Origin: Galbula dea
Taxonomy: Eukaryota > Chordata > Aves > Piciformes > Galbulidae
Length of the DNA stretch: 64,000 nucleotides
Assembly: GCA_013399015.1 (NCBI GenBank)
Contig: VWZX01006813.1
Span: 42,034 to 106,033 of the forward strand
Direction: 5' to 3'
The notes beneath the pieces were generated by a model. That model was not told where the DNA came from. It did not search any database and worked only from the letters and a program-made list of their open reading frames with translations. A program made the translations under genes and the position numbers. Positions 1 through 11,194 of this stretch are shown in pieces (the first letter of the stretch is position 1; the number at the start of each line of letters is the position of its first letter).

Positions 1-1309
1 AGACCCATAAATATCATGTCAAAGCAGTAAAAAAGAAAAGGTCTGAATTCCTAAAGGGTTATGTAACACCATTTTTACTCATTTAAATTAATCTTTAAAG
101 TGAGACTGGAATTCATTGAAGCAATGCAAATATACTGAACTATGTACCACTCTTATAACTTTCTGCCTGGGTGTTCCCTAAAATCTGAGCATAACTTTCA
201 CATTTTTAGTTTTTGAACTGTTTTTTTAAATACAGTAAAAATTAAATATATGAATTTGCATATCATTTCCAGTTGTCTAATTGAAGCAACTCATTTGTTT
301 TCAATTCAATTTAAATTTTCCCCACGTTTTTCTTCATATTCAGTCAAACATTACCAGAATGTGTCTGCCTCAAATCTCTAGCTAACAATGGCAGAAAGAT
401 ATTTCTAAAATATTTCTGCCATTTCTAGGACAGAAGAAAACAGAGCCAGAATAACCCCTTTTATCCTTTTTCTCTGAGAAATAGATATCTTTTCACATTC
501 CTCAGAAAGTGGCAGTGAGTACGAAGGAAGAGATTTTGTTAGGAGCTGAATATTTTTCTGGCAATGGATAGTTGTGATATTTTCAAAGGACACTGAAGTT
601 TACCAAAGTAACAAGTTTTTTAAACCTTCACTCTTAGATTTATGTTTAATTTTACTGTTTGTATATCCATTTATACCTGCTCACCACATGCTTGCAGTGA
701 TGTGGCTGGCTTATTTGTATCCATAATAGCTTCTTCATGTTTTTATCTTCCAAAGTTAAAGACATATTTCTACTGAGAGAGATAAAACAAAATCAGAAAC
801 CTGCTCAAGAGCTACTATATTTCCTCTGTCTTAGAAATAAAGGATAGCTGATTGATATATATAGTCCCTAGAGAGCCTTTACGCACATCCTGGACTAGAT
901 GTTTAGCAGAGTCTAACCTCTTTCTGCAGAGACACATGAGTCTTGTTTCTTTAACTGACTCTGGCAAGAAGGATATCTTCCATTATCATCCCTGTATTTT
1001 TAAAAATACTTCTATGGAGACAATGTTGGTCATGAAAATCCTAGTAAGCTTTTATTCCTTACTGTGTTTCTCTCCAGAATCAGTGAAGTGTAGAGTGAAC
1101 TCCCCAAATCAGCATGATTTCACTGATTAAGCAAATATACTAGAAAAGTGTAGCTAAGAATTACCCTCCACCATTTTCTCCAGATTTTTCTCAGCTTCAA
1201 ATTTCATTAAAACACTATGAATATAATGACAGTAGAATTTTATCCCAGACATTTAATATAATCAGATTTTTTTTTTCCTTACATACTTATTTTGAAATAA
1301 AGAACACAA
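1..1309. other. AT-rich sequence without recognised gene or repeat
   Basis: I see no coding exon, RNA gene or retroelement in this stretch. The two short open frames here (62 and 92 codons) have no recognisable domain and sit in AT-rich DNA full of stops. It is most simply intronic or intergenic avian DNA. Confidence 0.6.
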
Positions 1310-1610
1310 AGAATGATAGCTCAGGCTTGAAGATGTTGGTCAGCTTAGGGTCACCTGAACTATCCACTCCTTCCCACAGGTGTGACCTTTTTCTCTGCAC
1401 TTACAACATGGTACACAGGATTTAACTGTGACCTGGGTCTGCATATCAATCCTTGGTAGTAAGTCTAAACATCAAGCATTATCAGTAGTAGAAGACATTG
1501 TCTGCAAAATCATGCCCTTAACTTCAGAAAGTGCAGTTAGTTAGAATAGACTTAACTGAAAAGTAAAATCACTGAACAGAATTAGTTCTGCTCTAACTTA
1601 AACCCTGACA
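1310..1610 (-). mobile_element. ERVL-type LTR remnant, 5' part only
   Basis: Read on the minus strand, the segment starts at 1610 with TGTCAGGGTTTAAGTTAGAG and continues with ATTCTGTTCAGTGATTTT. It then follows the first ~300 bases of the LTR at 5734-6484, including the block reading CAGGTGACCC and then GCTGACCAAC. Homology fades near 1310-1335, before the TATA-box region, so the downstream half is missing. It is a degraded endogenous-retrovirus LTR in opposite orientation to the better copy 4 kb away. The 5' edge is precise and the other edge approximate. Confidence 0.8.
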
Positions 1611-2195
1611 ATAATTGTTTTCTTTCCTGTTTTCTATAATAATAATTTGAGTCTGTTCTATGACTTATAAATGTTCTTTATTTCTTTTGTCAGGGACTGT
1701 GAAGGATAGGTTGTGAATTTTTTTTCATTTAACAGTAGTAGTTTATATTCTGAAAGACTGATTGATTCACTAGCCTAAGTACATCAACAGAAAACAAGGT
1801 ACAGAACCAAAGAAATAATTTCCAACTAGTAGATGTTTTGTGGACTACAAACATGTGTTTTGTAAACATAGGGATTGGAGATGCCTTGATATTTCTTATG
1901 AATCTTTGTGGAGAACACTGAATGAAATACTACTATGCTATGTACTGTATTCACTTATCCAGCCGCTGATGTGTCTTGCCACCTCCAAAAGCTTTGGGAG
2001 AAGTGTGTTGTGAATTTCAGGGTAATGTAGAGGCATTCCATGGACGAAAAAGGAACTGCACTCTCTTGTTCAAGCTGACTAATGCTAAAGCAGTGGATGT
2101 GAATAGACTAGAGGAAGCCGGGACTCAGTTGAAATTGCTGCCCCTTAAAGGAAATGCCAGAGTGCAAAATGAAGAAACACTTCATTCTGGTGTAC
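1611..2195. other. Unique AT-rich spacer
   Basis: Nothing recognisable lies between the LTR remnant and the next CR1. The 152-codon open frame that starts at 1976 runs into antisense CR1 sequence and is not a gene. Confidence 0.55.
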
Positions 2196-2912
2196 ATAGA
2201 ATGGCTCAGGTTGGAAGGGACCTTAAAGATCATCTACTTCCAAGCCCCCGCCATGGGCAGGGATGCCAATCACTAGACCAGGTCACCCAGGGCCAAATCC
2301 AGCCTGGCCTTAAACACTACCAGGGATGGGGCCTCCACAACCTCTCTGGGCAACCCATTCCAGTGCCTAACCACCCTCCTGGTAAAGAAATTCCTCTTAA
2401 TCTCTGTCTAAATTTCCCCTCCTTTAGTTTATAACCATTCTCCTTTGTCTTATCACAATTTGACCACCTAAAAAGTCTCTTCCCTTCTATCCTGTAGCCC
2501 CCCCTTTAGGTACTGGAAAGCAGCTATGAGATCCCCTCAGAGCCTTCTCTTTTCCAGCCTGAACAACTCTCTCAGCCTGTCTTTGTAGGGGAGGTTCTCC
2601 AGTCCTGTAATCATCTTTGTGGCCCTCCTCTGGACTTGCTCCAACAGGTCCACATCTTTTTTATTCTGAGGAGCCCAGAACTGGACGCAGTACTCCAGGT
2701 GGGGCCTCACAAGGGCAGAGTAGAGTGGCAGGATCACCTCCCTAGACCTGCTGGTCACGCCTTTCCTGATGCAGCCCAGGATGTGGTTGGCTTTCTGGCC
2801 TGTGAGTATACATTGCTGGCTCATATCCAGCTTTCCATCTATTAGGACCCCCAAGTCCTTCTCTGCACAGCTGCTTTCAATGAGTTCCTCACCCCGTGTG
2901 TACATACGCTCA
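2196..2912 (-). mobile_element. CR1 LINE, 5'-truncated, minus strand
   Basis: A CR1 retrotransposon copy keeping the C-terminal part of ORF2 and the 3' end. On the plus strand it begins with the reverse complement of the CR1 3' end (ATAGAATGGCTCAGGTTGGA). On the minus strand, 2537-2905 is an open frame of 122 codons with the CR1 signature segments AEKDLGVLIDGKLDMS, SREVILPLYSALVRPHLEYC and RRATKMI. The frame is lost in the last third, where the sequence is diverged. The endonuclease and the catalytic part of the reverse transcriptase are absent. It belongs to the same group as the copy at 3858-4297. Confidence 0.92.
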
Positions 2913-3857
2913 GACTCAACAAGTTTTTTCTAAGTTGACTTCCAGGAATAAACTTCCACTTGTTGGAAATTGTGTAGCACCTTTTGATGCTCCGGTACCT
3001 AATATTTTACCATGAATCATATCTAATCTTCTCTCAGAATAGTTTCTAGCTTGATGAAAGTATTCACATTTCACACATTAGTGTTCTAAGATAAGCAAAT
3101 GAGGGAACTTGTTAAAAGTTGCAAGAGACTTGTAAAGCAGTGTGTTGATTTTTGGGGTCACAATAATTACATTCAGTTTCATCAGGACATATTAAATCAC
3201 TTTAAATAGTTACATATGAAATTCATGTTGCTAGTTCTTTAGGATTTGCAAGCAAGTATGTGCTACAACTTTTTTAAGGAGACCTGAAAAGTTAGTGATA
3301 CGTAATGTCTGTTGTTTAGAGATGATGTTTTATTGGGATTTACAAAAAGTTTCTGAGTTACAGGAAAATAAATTTATCTCTCAGTGAAATAAATTCACTG
3401 TCTTGTTAGATATACAGTAAAATAAGAAATTACTAAAAATTGATGACATTAATATGTATGTGTTTATAATTGCACTCCTGTGAAAAAGCTTGCAAGACTG
3501 TAAGGTTACTGATAATTTTCAGAGACGTTCTTATCCTCAGAAGAAAACAATGACAACTTGTTAGAACACAACTGTTTCAACAATAGTATCAAAATACATA
3601 CTGTGGAAAACTTACCATTTGGGAAGTGTAAGTCAATATAATACATTATTTAAAGGGAAAGTTTGTATAGGTATTAAAAAAATATTAACTATTTTATACT
3701 GCCTTATCTACCTTTGGGCTGATTTCCATTCTGTGATAACTACACAGTTCTCATCTGTATTAGCAACATAACTTTGCTGGTATTTCTTAAAAACCACAAC
3801 ACACTTCATGGTCCCTCTGAAGTTTATAATCCATTTGGTGCTGGAATTACTAATTAA
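2913..3857. other. AT-rich spacer between CR1 copies
   Basis: No gene, RNA or retroelement recognised. The composition is strongly A+T rich with short homopolymer runs only. Confidence 0.55.
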
Positions 3858-4297
3858 TCATAGAATCATAGAATGGTTGAGGTTGGAAGGGACCTTAAAG
3901 ATCATCTAGTTCCAACCCCCCTGCCATGGCAGGGATGCCACATACACTAGACCAGGTCATCCAGGGCCACATCCAGCCTGGCCTTAAACACTGCCAGGGA
4001 TGGGGCCTCCACAACCTCTCTGGGCAACCTGTTCCAATGCCTCACCACCCTTTGGGTAAAGAACCCCCTTCTAATCTCCAGCCTAAACCTCTCCTCCTTC
4101 AGCTTGTAGCCATTCCCCCGTGTCCTGTTGCAATCAGACCAGGAGAAAAGTCTCTCTCCTTCTGCCCTATAATCCCCTTTCAGGTACTGAAAGGTGGCTA
4201 TAAGGTCCCCTCTAAGCCTTCTCTTCTCCAGGCTGAACAACCCCAATTCCTTCAGCCTGTCCTCTTAGGGGAGGTGCTCCAGCCCTTTGATCATCTT
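3858..4297 (-). mobile_element. CR1 LINE 3' end, minus strand
   Basis: A short CR1 copy that starts on the plus strand with tandem TCATAGAA-type units, the reverse complement of the ATTCTATGA tail, followed by GGTTGAGGTTGGAAGGGACC. The minus frame 3947-4246 is open for 99 codons and reads through the conserved CR1 C-terminus (LEKRRLRGDLIATFQYLKG, then HWNRLPREVVEAPS). It ends at codons equivalent to 'MIKGLEHLP', a typical 5' truncation. The 131-codon plus frame here is its antisense shadow. Relatively little diverged. Confidence 0.94.
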
Positions 4298-4682
4298 AAG
4301 TTCAAACTCAGTCAGCATTGATGGATGCATTTTACTTAATGTCAATTTGACATATCATAACTGTATAATTTAGCTATATGATTGTGTCTGTCTTACTGCT
4401 TCCATGAATGCATCAAAACACAACCCTTTTACTTGAAGGTGAGATAAGTACTCATTTGTGTGTGTTGACAATGGTGGTACGGAGCAAAACTAATTGAATT
4501 AGTAGGCAGTTGTTAAATGGAGATAAGTCTTACTAGAAGGATTAAGGAAGAGTGTCCTGATGCTTTGTTTCATGTTTGCAGTAGGTCAGTCAAAATGGGA
4601 CTCAGAACCAGAACCACCAGGAAAGAAACTTCCACTGGTGAAATCTACTTTCCTTTTCTTACCAGTACTTATGTCATTGTTT
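4298..4682. other. Unique spacer
   Basis: No recognised feature. The open frame 4560-4796 crosses into the LTR and has no domain. Confidence 0.5.
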
Positions 4683-5209
4683 GAAGTTGTGGTGGGTTTA
4701 AAGGCTCTTCCCAGCCCCCTCACACAGCAGGTAAAGGAGAGACTTGATTGGAAGTTAAAAACTAAGAACTGCTTTAATTTACAACAGCAAACATAAATGA
4801 AACAAATATAAACATATACAGGACCCAGATACCGAAACTCACTTCCCCTCTATACTGATAATTACGGCAGCGTCTCCCCATCCGGAATGCAGCTCCACGT
4901 TTGTCTCAGGTAGCAGTGGCAGCAGCAGCACCCAAGTCACAGCAGAGAGAGAAGAGAAGTTCCTCGTGGCCACGAGTTTAACAAAAGTCCCCAGAAAAAA
5001 ACCCAGCATTCCCCTGGCTTCCGCCCCCTGGGGGGGGTTTGCAGTGTCCTTGATTCAGGAATCTCAGGTTTCTTAAAGGGACAGTCCAGGCAAGGTGTGT
5101 GTGTGAGGGGAAAGCTGATATGATATTATGTACATGGTCATGGAATACTTTTTAGAAAACAGTTACTGAACAGAATTAATTCTTCTCTAACCCAAACCAT
5201 AACAGAAGT
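4683..5209 (-). mobile_element. Solo ERVL-type LTR with 5-bp target duplication
   Basis: The LTR body is 4688-5204 (517 bp). It is flanked by a perfect 5-bp duplication, GAAGT at 4683-4687 and at 5205-5209. On the minus strand it opens TGTTATGGTTTGGGTTAGAG and ends in CCCACCACA, so both ends show the retroviral TG...CA rule. The opening ~45 bases match the LTRs ending at 1610 and starting at 5734. An ATTAAA polyadenylation-type signal lies on the minus strand (plus 4773-4778). No gag/pol/env sequence adjoins it, so it is a solo LTR left by recombination. A 5-bp duplication is what ERVL integrases make. Confidence 0.9.
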
Positions 5210-5733
5210 GCAATAGTAAAAAATCAACAAATCCACCCAACATATTGCAAGAAATAGTATAGATTTTGTTTTAAAAAGGTAAATAAATTGCTAAATAAAT
5301 AAACAGCTTACAGATTAATTATGGTACAGTTTAGGTTTTGTGCCTTAAAGGTTAATCTTCCAGTGGGTAGATGGATAAAAACCCCCACAATTTGTGGACA
5401 TATAGTCATTATGGAAAGTAGGCAGCTTGGATCAGACTAATGTAATGACAACGACATTGGCAAACTGCAAGCTTTGGGGAAAGATATAATAAATACAATA
5501 AGTTCAAAATGCCTTTTGCAAACACCATTGCATCCTGTTTTGTCTCATTTCCTGTGTCACTATTACACAGTCAGTCATGTGTGGACTGTTACTCTCATAC
5601 TATGCTGCTGCACAGACTGCATCTAAGAGTTCTCTCACTTTTTTTTTAATTTTTGGTGTTTTTTATTTAAAATGTATGTTCTTTGGAGAAAGGACTGATT
5701 AACATGACAGAGCAAAGAACAGCATTCATCCTT
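5210..5733. other. Spacer between two opposed LTRs
   Basis: This ~520-bp stretch contains no retroviral internal sequence that I can recognise. Together with the opposite orientation of the flanking LTRs, that argues they are separate insertions and not one provirus. Confidence 0.55.
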
Positions 5734-6484
5734 TGTCCTGGTTTGGGTTGGAACTGAACTAATTCTGTTCAGTGATTTTGCTTTTCAGTTAAAGCTCCTC
5801 TGAGAAACTGCACTTTCTAAAACTAACACCATGTTTTTTCAGACACTGCCTGCTTCTAACACTAGTAAGGCCTAATGTTTAGGTTTACTACCAGGGATTG
5901 TTATGCAAAGCAAGGTCACTGCTAAATCTTGTGCCTCATGTTGGGGGGTGCAGGGTAAAGGCTGCACCTTCAGGGAGAAGAGGACAGGACAGGTGACCCC
6001 AAACTGACCAACTAAGTATTCCATCCTGTATACGTCATATTTGATATATAAACTGGGGGGAGTTTCTCCTTCCTCCCTCTTGGTCTTCCTCTTCTCCTGT
6101 GCTTCAGTGGTTGGCATCCGAGGAGAATTCTGTTCTGTCCTCGATCCTGATCCATAAGTTCCTGTATCCAGTACCAGGATCCAGTCCCTGAGCCTGACTC
6201 TCATCTGCTGCTGAGGCCTGCTGCCACAGTATCAGTGGTGATGTAGTTACCATCAAAGGGGTTTGGGCTTGAGTTTGGGCTCGGTATTGAGTTTTGTACA
6301 TATTTGTATATATTTCATTTCTCATTATTATTATTATTATTAAAGTAGTTTTAGTTTTATTTTCCAATCCACAAGTATCTCTGTCTCTTATCCTCTTTCC
6401 CTTCCCAAGATGGTGGTGGGGGAGAGGGAGTAACAGGGAGCATCTGTCAAGGATTGGTGGTCGGTGCAGCCTCGACCCTTGACA
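5734..6484 (+). mobile_element. Complete solo ERVL-type LTR
   Basis: 751 bp from TGTCCTGGTTTGGGTTGG to CTCGACCCTTGACA. The flanking pentamers are TCCTT (5729-5733) and CCCTT (6485-6489), a target duplication with one mismatch. Inside are a TATATAAA box at 6045-6052 followed by CTGGGGGGAG, a pattern common in avian ERVL LTRs, and an (ATT)6 tract at 6324-6341 leading into TAAAG near the expected polyadenylation site. No coding sequence is retained; the several 60-110 codon frames in both directions are accidental. It shares its first ~300 bases with 1310-1610. Confidence 0.9.
6045..6052 (+). promoter_or_regulatory. TATA box of the LTR promoter
   Basis: TATATAAA lies about 310 bp from the LTR 5' end, preceded by GACC...ATTCC and followed by a G-rich stretch, as in the U3/R boundary of avian ERVL LTRs. 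Whether it still drives transcription cannot be told from sequence. Confidence 0.6.
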
Positions 6485-9400
6485 CCCTTTGTAAAGACAG
6501 CACTCAAATTTGAAGGCATTACATTTCTAGTAATCCTCAGGATGTACCTTACCAGCATTGAGCACAGCAGCTGTATTGTACCCAGTATTAGGCATTTAAC
6601 TTTAGGAAATAGGAAATCTATGGAACAAAGGAGAAAGCAGAGCAAAGCGAAAAGAACAACCAGAATGTACGAAGCAAAATGTCCTGTGAAGAGAGATGGA
6701 AGGAACGGGGATTATTAGAGATGATATATCTGTATTTCATATCTTCATTATATGAATATCATAACAAAAAAGAAGAGAATAGCCCACACTAAACCATAGC
6801 ATATGTAGAACAAAACCAGAGGACTTAAATTTCAATAGGATAGATTTAAATTAAACATCTTGTTAACCTGGTTAAAATGTTGAGGAGCCAAGCTGAGACA
6901 CTGAATTCTCTGTACTCAGAGGTTTCTAGGGACAGATTAGACATCAGCTGGAATGACACCTCTTTCATTGACTTTGCCTCTGATCTTAGGGAAGGACTTC
7001 AAATACTATTCAGCTGGATCTCTGGTTGGTTTCTCTAGGTGTCGCCATAACAATGTGTGATAATAACTCCAGTAAAAGCAACAGCCTGATGGTCACACAG
7101 ATAAATGCTGAACAAGGTAGGTCACCACTTAAGAGGTAGGTTACCACTTTATTAACATAGTACACTGGTTTAAGTAGTTTAACTGCAAAAGTTTCCGAAA
7201 TTACGCAAGTCATGATAGGTTGCCAGTAAGTGAACCAATACAATTAAGATTTCTATTTGAATATTGTCTAAAATCAAAAAGAAACTCTCAGGCAAAGATT
7301 GCTTGCCTAGTCTTATATAAATATACACGAGATTTAGAAGATTCACCACTGAAATCTCAGATCTCTTCTACCTATGATATGCAGCACTTGGGCTTTCAAT
7401 CCTAGTTTGACATTGTAGATGAGTGGATTCTCCATGGAAATTCTTAAACCTTAAATCCTACCATATACAATTCAAGTGAGTAAGAATCTGCATAAATAAA
7501 TTCAGTTATTCACATAAATGTTCTTTAATGAGGCTGCAAGGCTGAAAGTCTCAGATCTTATTTTGGTTAGAGTAGGAAATCTTTTAGACCTCATAATGGC
7601 TATTTGTCCAGCCTGCATCTTTTTAAATCAGTTTTTTAAAGGATCCTAGGAGGAGTCAAAGCATCTAGCCAGAGAAAATAAGAGATTTGAGTTATATGGA
7701 TAAATACTTAAACAATTTGCAGGGGAGTTAGGGGCAGGATTTATTCATGCTTACTTCTACTAGCATGCGAGGACTTTTTCAAATGGAGGAATTCCAGTTC
7801 CTCTAGATGCATTTTCCTCCATGCTAAACATTGTGGACCATTTTCAACTTCAGTAAGTATTCTCTCATAAGTAAGTAGCCCTATGTTCACTTTAGAGTGA
7901 AGCTAAGAAATGAGCTGTACCTACATCAATGTTTTTTTTTAAAAAGTCTATAAAACAAATGGAATTTTAAATCACATATATAGTTCTTTATGACAGATAA
8001 ATAGAACAAAATTTGAGACTAAAATTAGTAGTTTAACCTTGCAAAGGCTTGTGTGTTTCTAAGTAAATCATACTGGTCCATTTTCTAGGTTTTCTTCTGA
8101 ACTTTCAGTTGCCAAACTGAATAGAACTGTAAAGATAGAAAGATTGTTTAAATCGAGGTTTTAAATGTTACAGTGGTTTTGCAGACATCATGAGCTTTAT
8201 TAGAATTTTCCATTTTAAGGAAATACCTAGAATGAATGAAATTTTAAAGCCACATTTATGTTATAATAAAAGGAAAAGCAATAACAAAGTTTTCTTTGTT
8301 ACCAATTAATAGGATTGACTACTATATACTTGATGATGATCTCCTGGTTTAAAGTATGGAATATCATAAACTCTTCTTCAGTCACCACACTTCTAAAGTG
8401 CAATGCGTTGAGGACACTTTATATGACAATTATTAACTTGATGGATAGGAAAACAAATTGTTAAGTTTGTTGTGTCCCTAAGTGTCATTTCAATCTGTCA
8501 TGAAACTCACAGCTTTCTCCACACCAAAGATAGGGCTCTATTAGCTGTCTTTCCAAAGAATGCTGTAAGAGGAGAGCATAGTGGCTTTGGTAATCTGTAT
8601 AAACAGCTCTTTGGGCATGTGGATTTTTTTCTAGTTAACTACCAGAATTTTTACCTACCACAGAGTAACTGACTTTTTTGAGGAAGCTGGATTTTGGTGA
8701 ATAGTTGATGTATTAGTTTTGAGCACATATTGTCTTCTTTATTTTAGTATGTTGTCTGAAAATGAAGAAAAATAGTTATAGGGCAGGAGTGTGGCTGGAC
8801 TAAGAGTGCTGACACACTGTGGAGAAGACTATTCCCTTACCAACAATATTACAGTCTTTCTTCTTGACTGACTTGATAGTCACTGGGAGGAGGTTCTCTT
8901 TTGTCAGGCTCCTACAGATACATGATAGCTCCCAAGCTGTTAACTCTGAGAAAAGAGATGCCCTCTTTTCACATCATCTTAGAAATTTGATTTTAGTTAA
9001 ATGTAAAGTCAGCAAGTAAGAGGGCTACATGCAGTTAGACTCCAATTGTAAAATAGTGTGTAGCATGGGCAAAGATAGAGAATCTCAGCTAGTTGTAGCT
9101 CAGCCTAACAGCTGTGGTTCTTCACCTTTCTGCCATGCTGGAAAGCCTAACTATCTCCTGCAACTGGACAGCAATCTAAGGTCTTTTCTTCAATACAGCC
9201 AGTCGTCTGTGTGTGTGTGTGTGTGCATATACACAGTATAATCAATACGGCAATGGGTCTTACACTTCTGGACTTCGTGATTTTGCTGTGCTTCAGATAC
9301 CCTGCATACCTTTCACTTCTTGCAGCATGTATCCTGCATACTTACTACTTTCTGCAACATGCTCTCTGACTTGATCTGAGAGGCACACATAAACAGACTG

Positions 9401-10859
9401 ATACAGACTTTCAAGGTTCTCCAATGATAAAGTTTGGATCAGGTAGGTTTTTCTGTTGGAGGCACTATGCTCATAACATTGAGGAAGCAATTTCATGACA
9501 GTCAGAGAACTCAAAACTTTCTTGAAGCCACTACCAGAACAACTCAATACACCATACCTTCTTCCACAAGTTACCTTTGGAAAAGAGGGCTGCTGTAACT
9601 GAGTCTACAGGTCATATGAATTATCTTGACAGGCTGCAAATGACACATGAGCCAGAAGCCAAACCTTCCTGAATTATGTCTTTGTAATGCAGAAGGAGGT
9701 ACATATTTTCAGCTTTGATCATGGAAAGATGAATGGACTAAGAGGAAGGCCTCAACTACTCCGTGATAGCTGCTTTGTGTTTCCCAGTGTAGTTAGCCCT
9801 GTTTCCGTGTTTGACTAAAATTGATGAGTTTCTGCTTTCCACTTTAAAATCCGTGCATGTATCTGTAATTCATTTGCCTATCTCCACCAGCTGGGTATTA
9901 TGTTACATATAGCACTGCACCCTTATCAGCCAGACTGAGGAAACTTATGTGGATTTTTTTAAGAGGCAGGCTATCTTATTTGCAAGTACAAACTTTAGAG
10001 TATTGAAATGTTATGAAGATTGCATAGTCCATGTTAAGAGGTCAGTGTTAAGGTTACATGGCTGACTTGTCTCTGTGTTTGTATATTTTATTCTTTTTTT
10101 TTGTTAAAAATTTAATAAAAGTCCTTTTAAAATGTTTTGGTTTGCAGTTATTTATGTAGCATACCTTTTGATTTAAAGTTAGGAAAACTGGCTCTCAAAG
10201 TTAACCTATTTTACAACTGTTCTTGCCTGCAAATAAACACCAAAAAAACAAATAAGAAGGTAGCATGTTTACTGCAAGAGTCTAAAAGTAATTTCTTCAA
10301 ATGTAAAACATTCAAGAAATGAATAAGCCTTATCCATTACCTTCAACACTGGCCAAAAGAAAAATCTCTTATCTAGACATGTTATTGTGACTGCATATGC
10401 CACAATTTAAGTTCTTTTTTCTTGTTTGATTATAGTGCAGGCATGTTTTGTGTCAGAAATATGGGAAGGCTGTGGGGAAAAAAATGATGGTGATATCTGG
10501 ATGATAGATTGCAATGTGGCTTCTAGGTTTTGTTTTGGTTTTGTTTTGGTTTTTTTGTTGTTGTTGTTTTGTCATATGCTCTCTTTACAGATGTGCAAAC
10601 ACATCATTCTCCTAGTCAGTTAATTGCTGTTTGAGATATTTTAGTTTTCTCACTGAATGTTACTCAGCTTGAAAGAGTCCAGGTGTGGTTATTTTAGTCT
10701 GTCAGAGCTTTTCTTAATGCAAGAAGAAACCAAGAGCTTATCTGGAGCTCCAGAAGTGTAGGGTAGTTTTCGAGCAAGGGGTTAAAACTACTTTTCACAA
10801 CTAATAATATTTCAAATGCAGACTGTGTATTTTTGTGGGAGGGGGTTACAGAAAGGGAA
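6485..10859. other. Long unique region, no gene recognised
   Basis: About 4.4 kb of AT-rich DNA without CR1, LTR or RNA gene that I can recognise. Open frames are all under 90 codons and carry no domain. A (TG)9 microsatellite is at 9208-9225. A TTG-rich low-complexity tract lies near 10551-10570. It could be intergenic sequence upstream of the candidate first exon near 11.1 kb. Confidence 0.5.
9208..9225. repeat. (TG)9 microsatellite
   Basis: Nine uninterrupted TG dinucleotides followed by CATATACACA. Confidence 0.95.
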
Positions 10860-11123
10860 TCCTCAATACCAATTGGCTAGTCTCAATCAGCTGCAGCTGA
10901 GCTCAAGCTGCTGCTGAAGAGCTGTATTGATCTGAAGGGTAAATGTGTAGGGAACCACAGAGAGGGATTCAGTCGTTTCTGAGAAGGGAGCCAACCTCTT
11001 CCAGTAAGAAAGTGATTTCTACCTGTCTTTTCTGCCTGTGAGATCCTTTGTGAATGAAGAGGAACATGAGAAAGGGCAGTTTGTTGCTACAGTGATTCAG
11101 AGAAAGAGGTGCTGCTGTTGTGC
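10860..11123 (+). promoter_or_regulatory. Candidate promoter / 5' UTR of a host gene
   Basis: The stretch differs in composition from its AT-rich surroundings. It holds a CCAATTGG motif at 10869-10876 and two abutting E-boxes (CAGCTG at 10888-10893 and 10894-10899), then a purine/CTG-rich leader that leads into the signal-peptide-like frame at 11124. Two upstream ATGs occur; the first opens a 13-codon frame ending in TGA before 11100. A CpG cluster (about 11 CpG between 11195 and 11480) follows on the other side of the exon. Promoter function is inference; no TATA box is visible. Confidence 0.35.
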
Positions 11124-11175
11124 ATGCTGCTGCTGCTGCTGGTCTTCCTGGTGCTGCTGCAGCTTCATATAGCAG
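11124..11175 (+). CDS. Candidate first coding exon with signal peptide (partial)
   Basis: From the ATG at 11124 the frame reads M-LLLLLVFLVLLQLHIA-G, a run of leucines with Val/Phe that looks like the hydrophobic core of a secretory signal peptide. The last codon is split by a strong splice donor, CAG|GTAAGG, at 11175/11176, which would make a phase-1 junction. The ATG context is weak (T at -3) and two other ATGs lie upstream. The (CTG)n run itself can yield poly-Leu by chance, so this may be only a CTG repeat beside a donor-like site. I cannot name a gene from 17 residues and found no convincing second exon in the window. An undetermined base (n) sits just inside the putative intron at 11195. 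Confidence 0.33.
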
Positions 11176-11194
11176 GTAAGGCTGCTTTTTTCTT

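Noticed and set aside
1976..2434. 152-codon plus-strand frame as a gene
   Set aside because: From 2196 on it is antisense to a CR1 3' end (the same translation pattern appears antisense to the copy at 3858-4297).
4683..6484. A provirus with two LTRs (4688-5204 and 5734-6484)
   Set aside because: The LTRs are in opposite orientation, differ in length, each has its own flanking pentamer, and the ~530 bp between them contains no retroviral gene sequence I can recognise.
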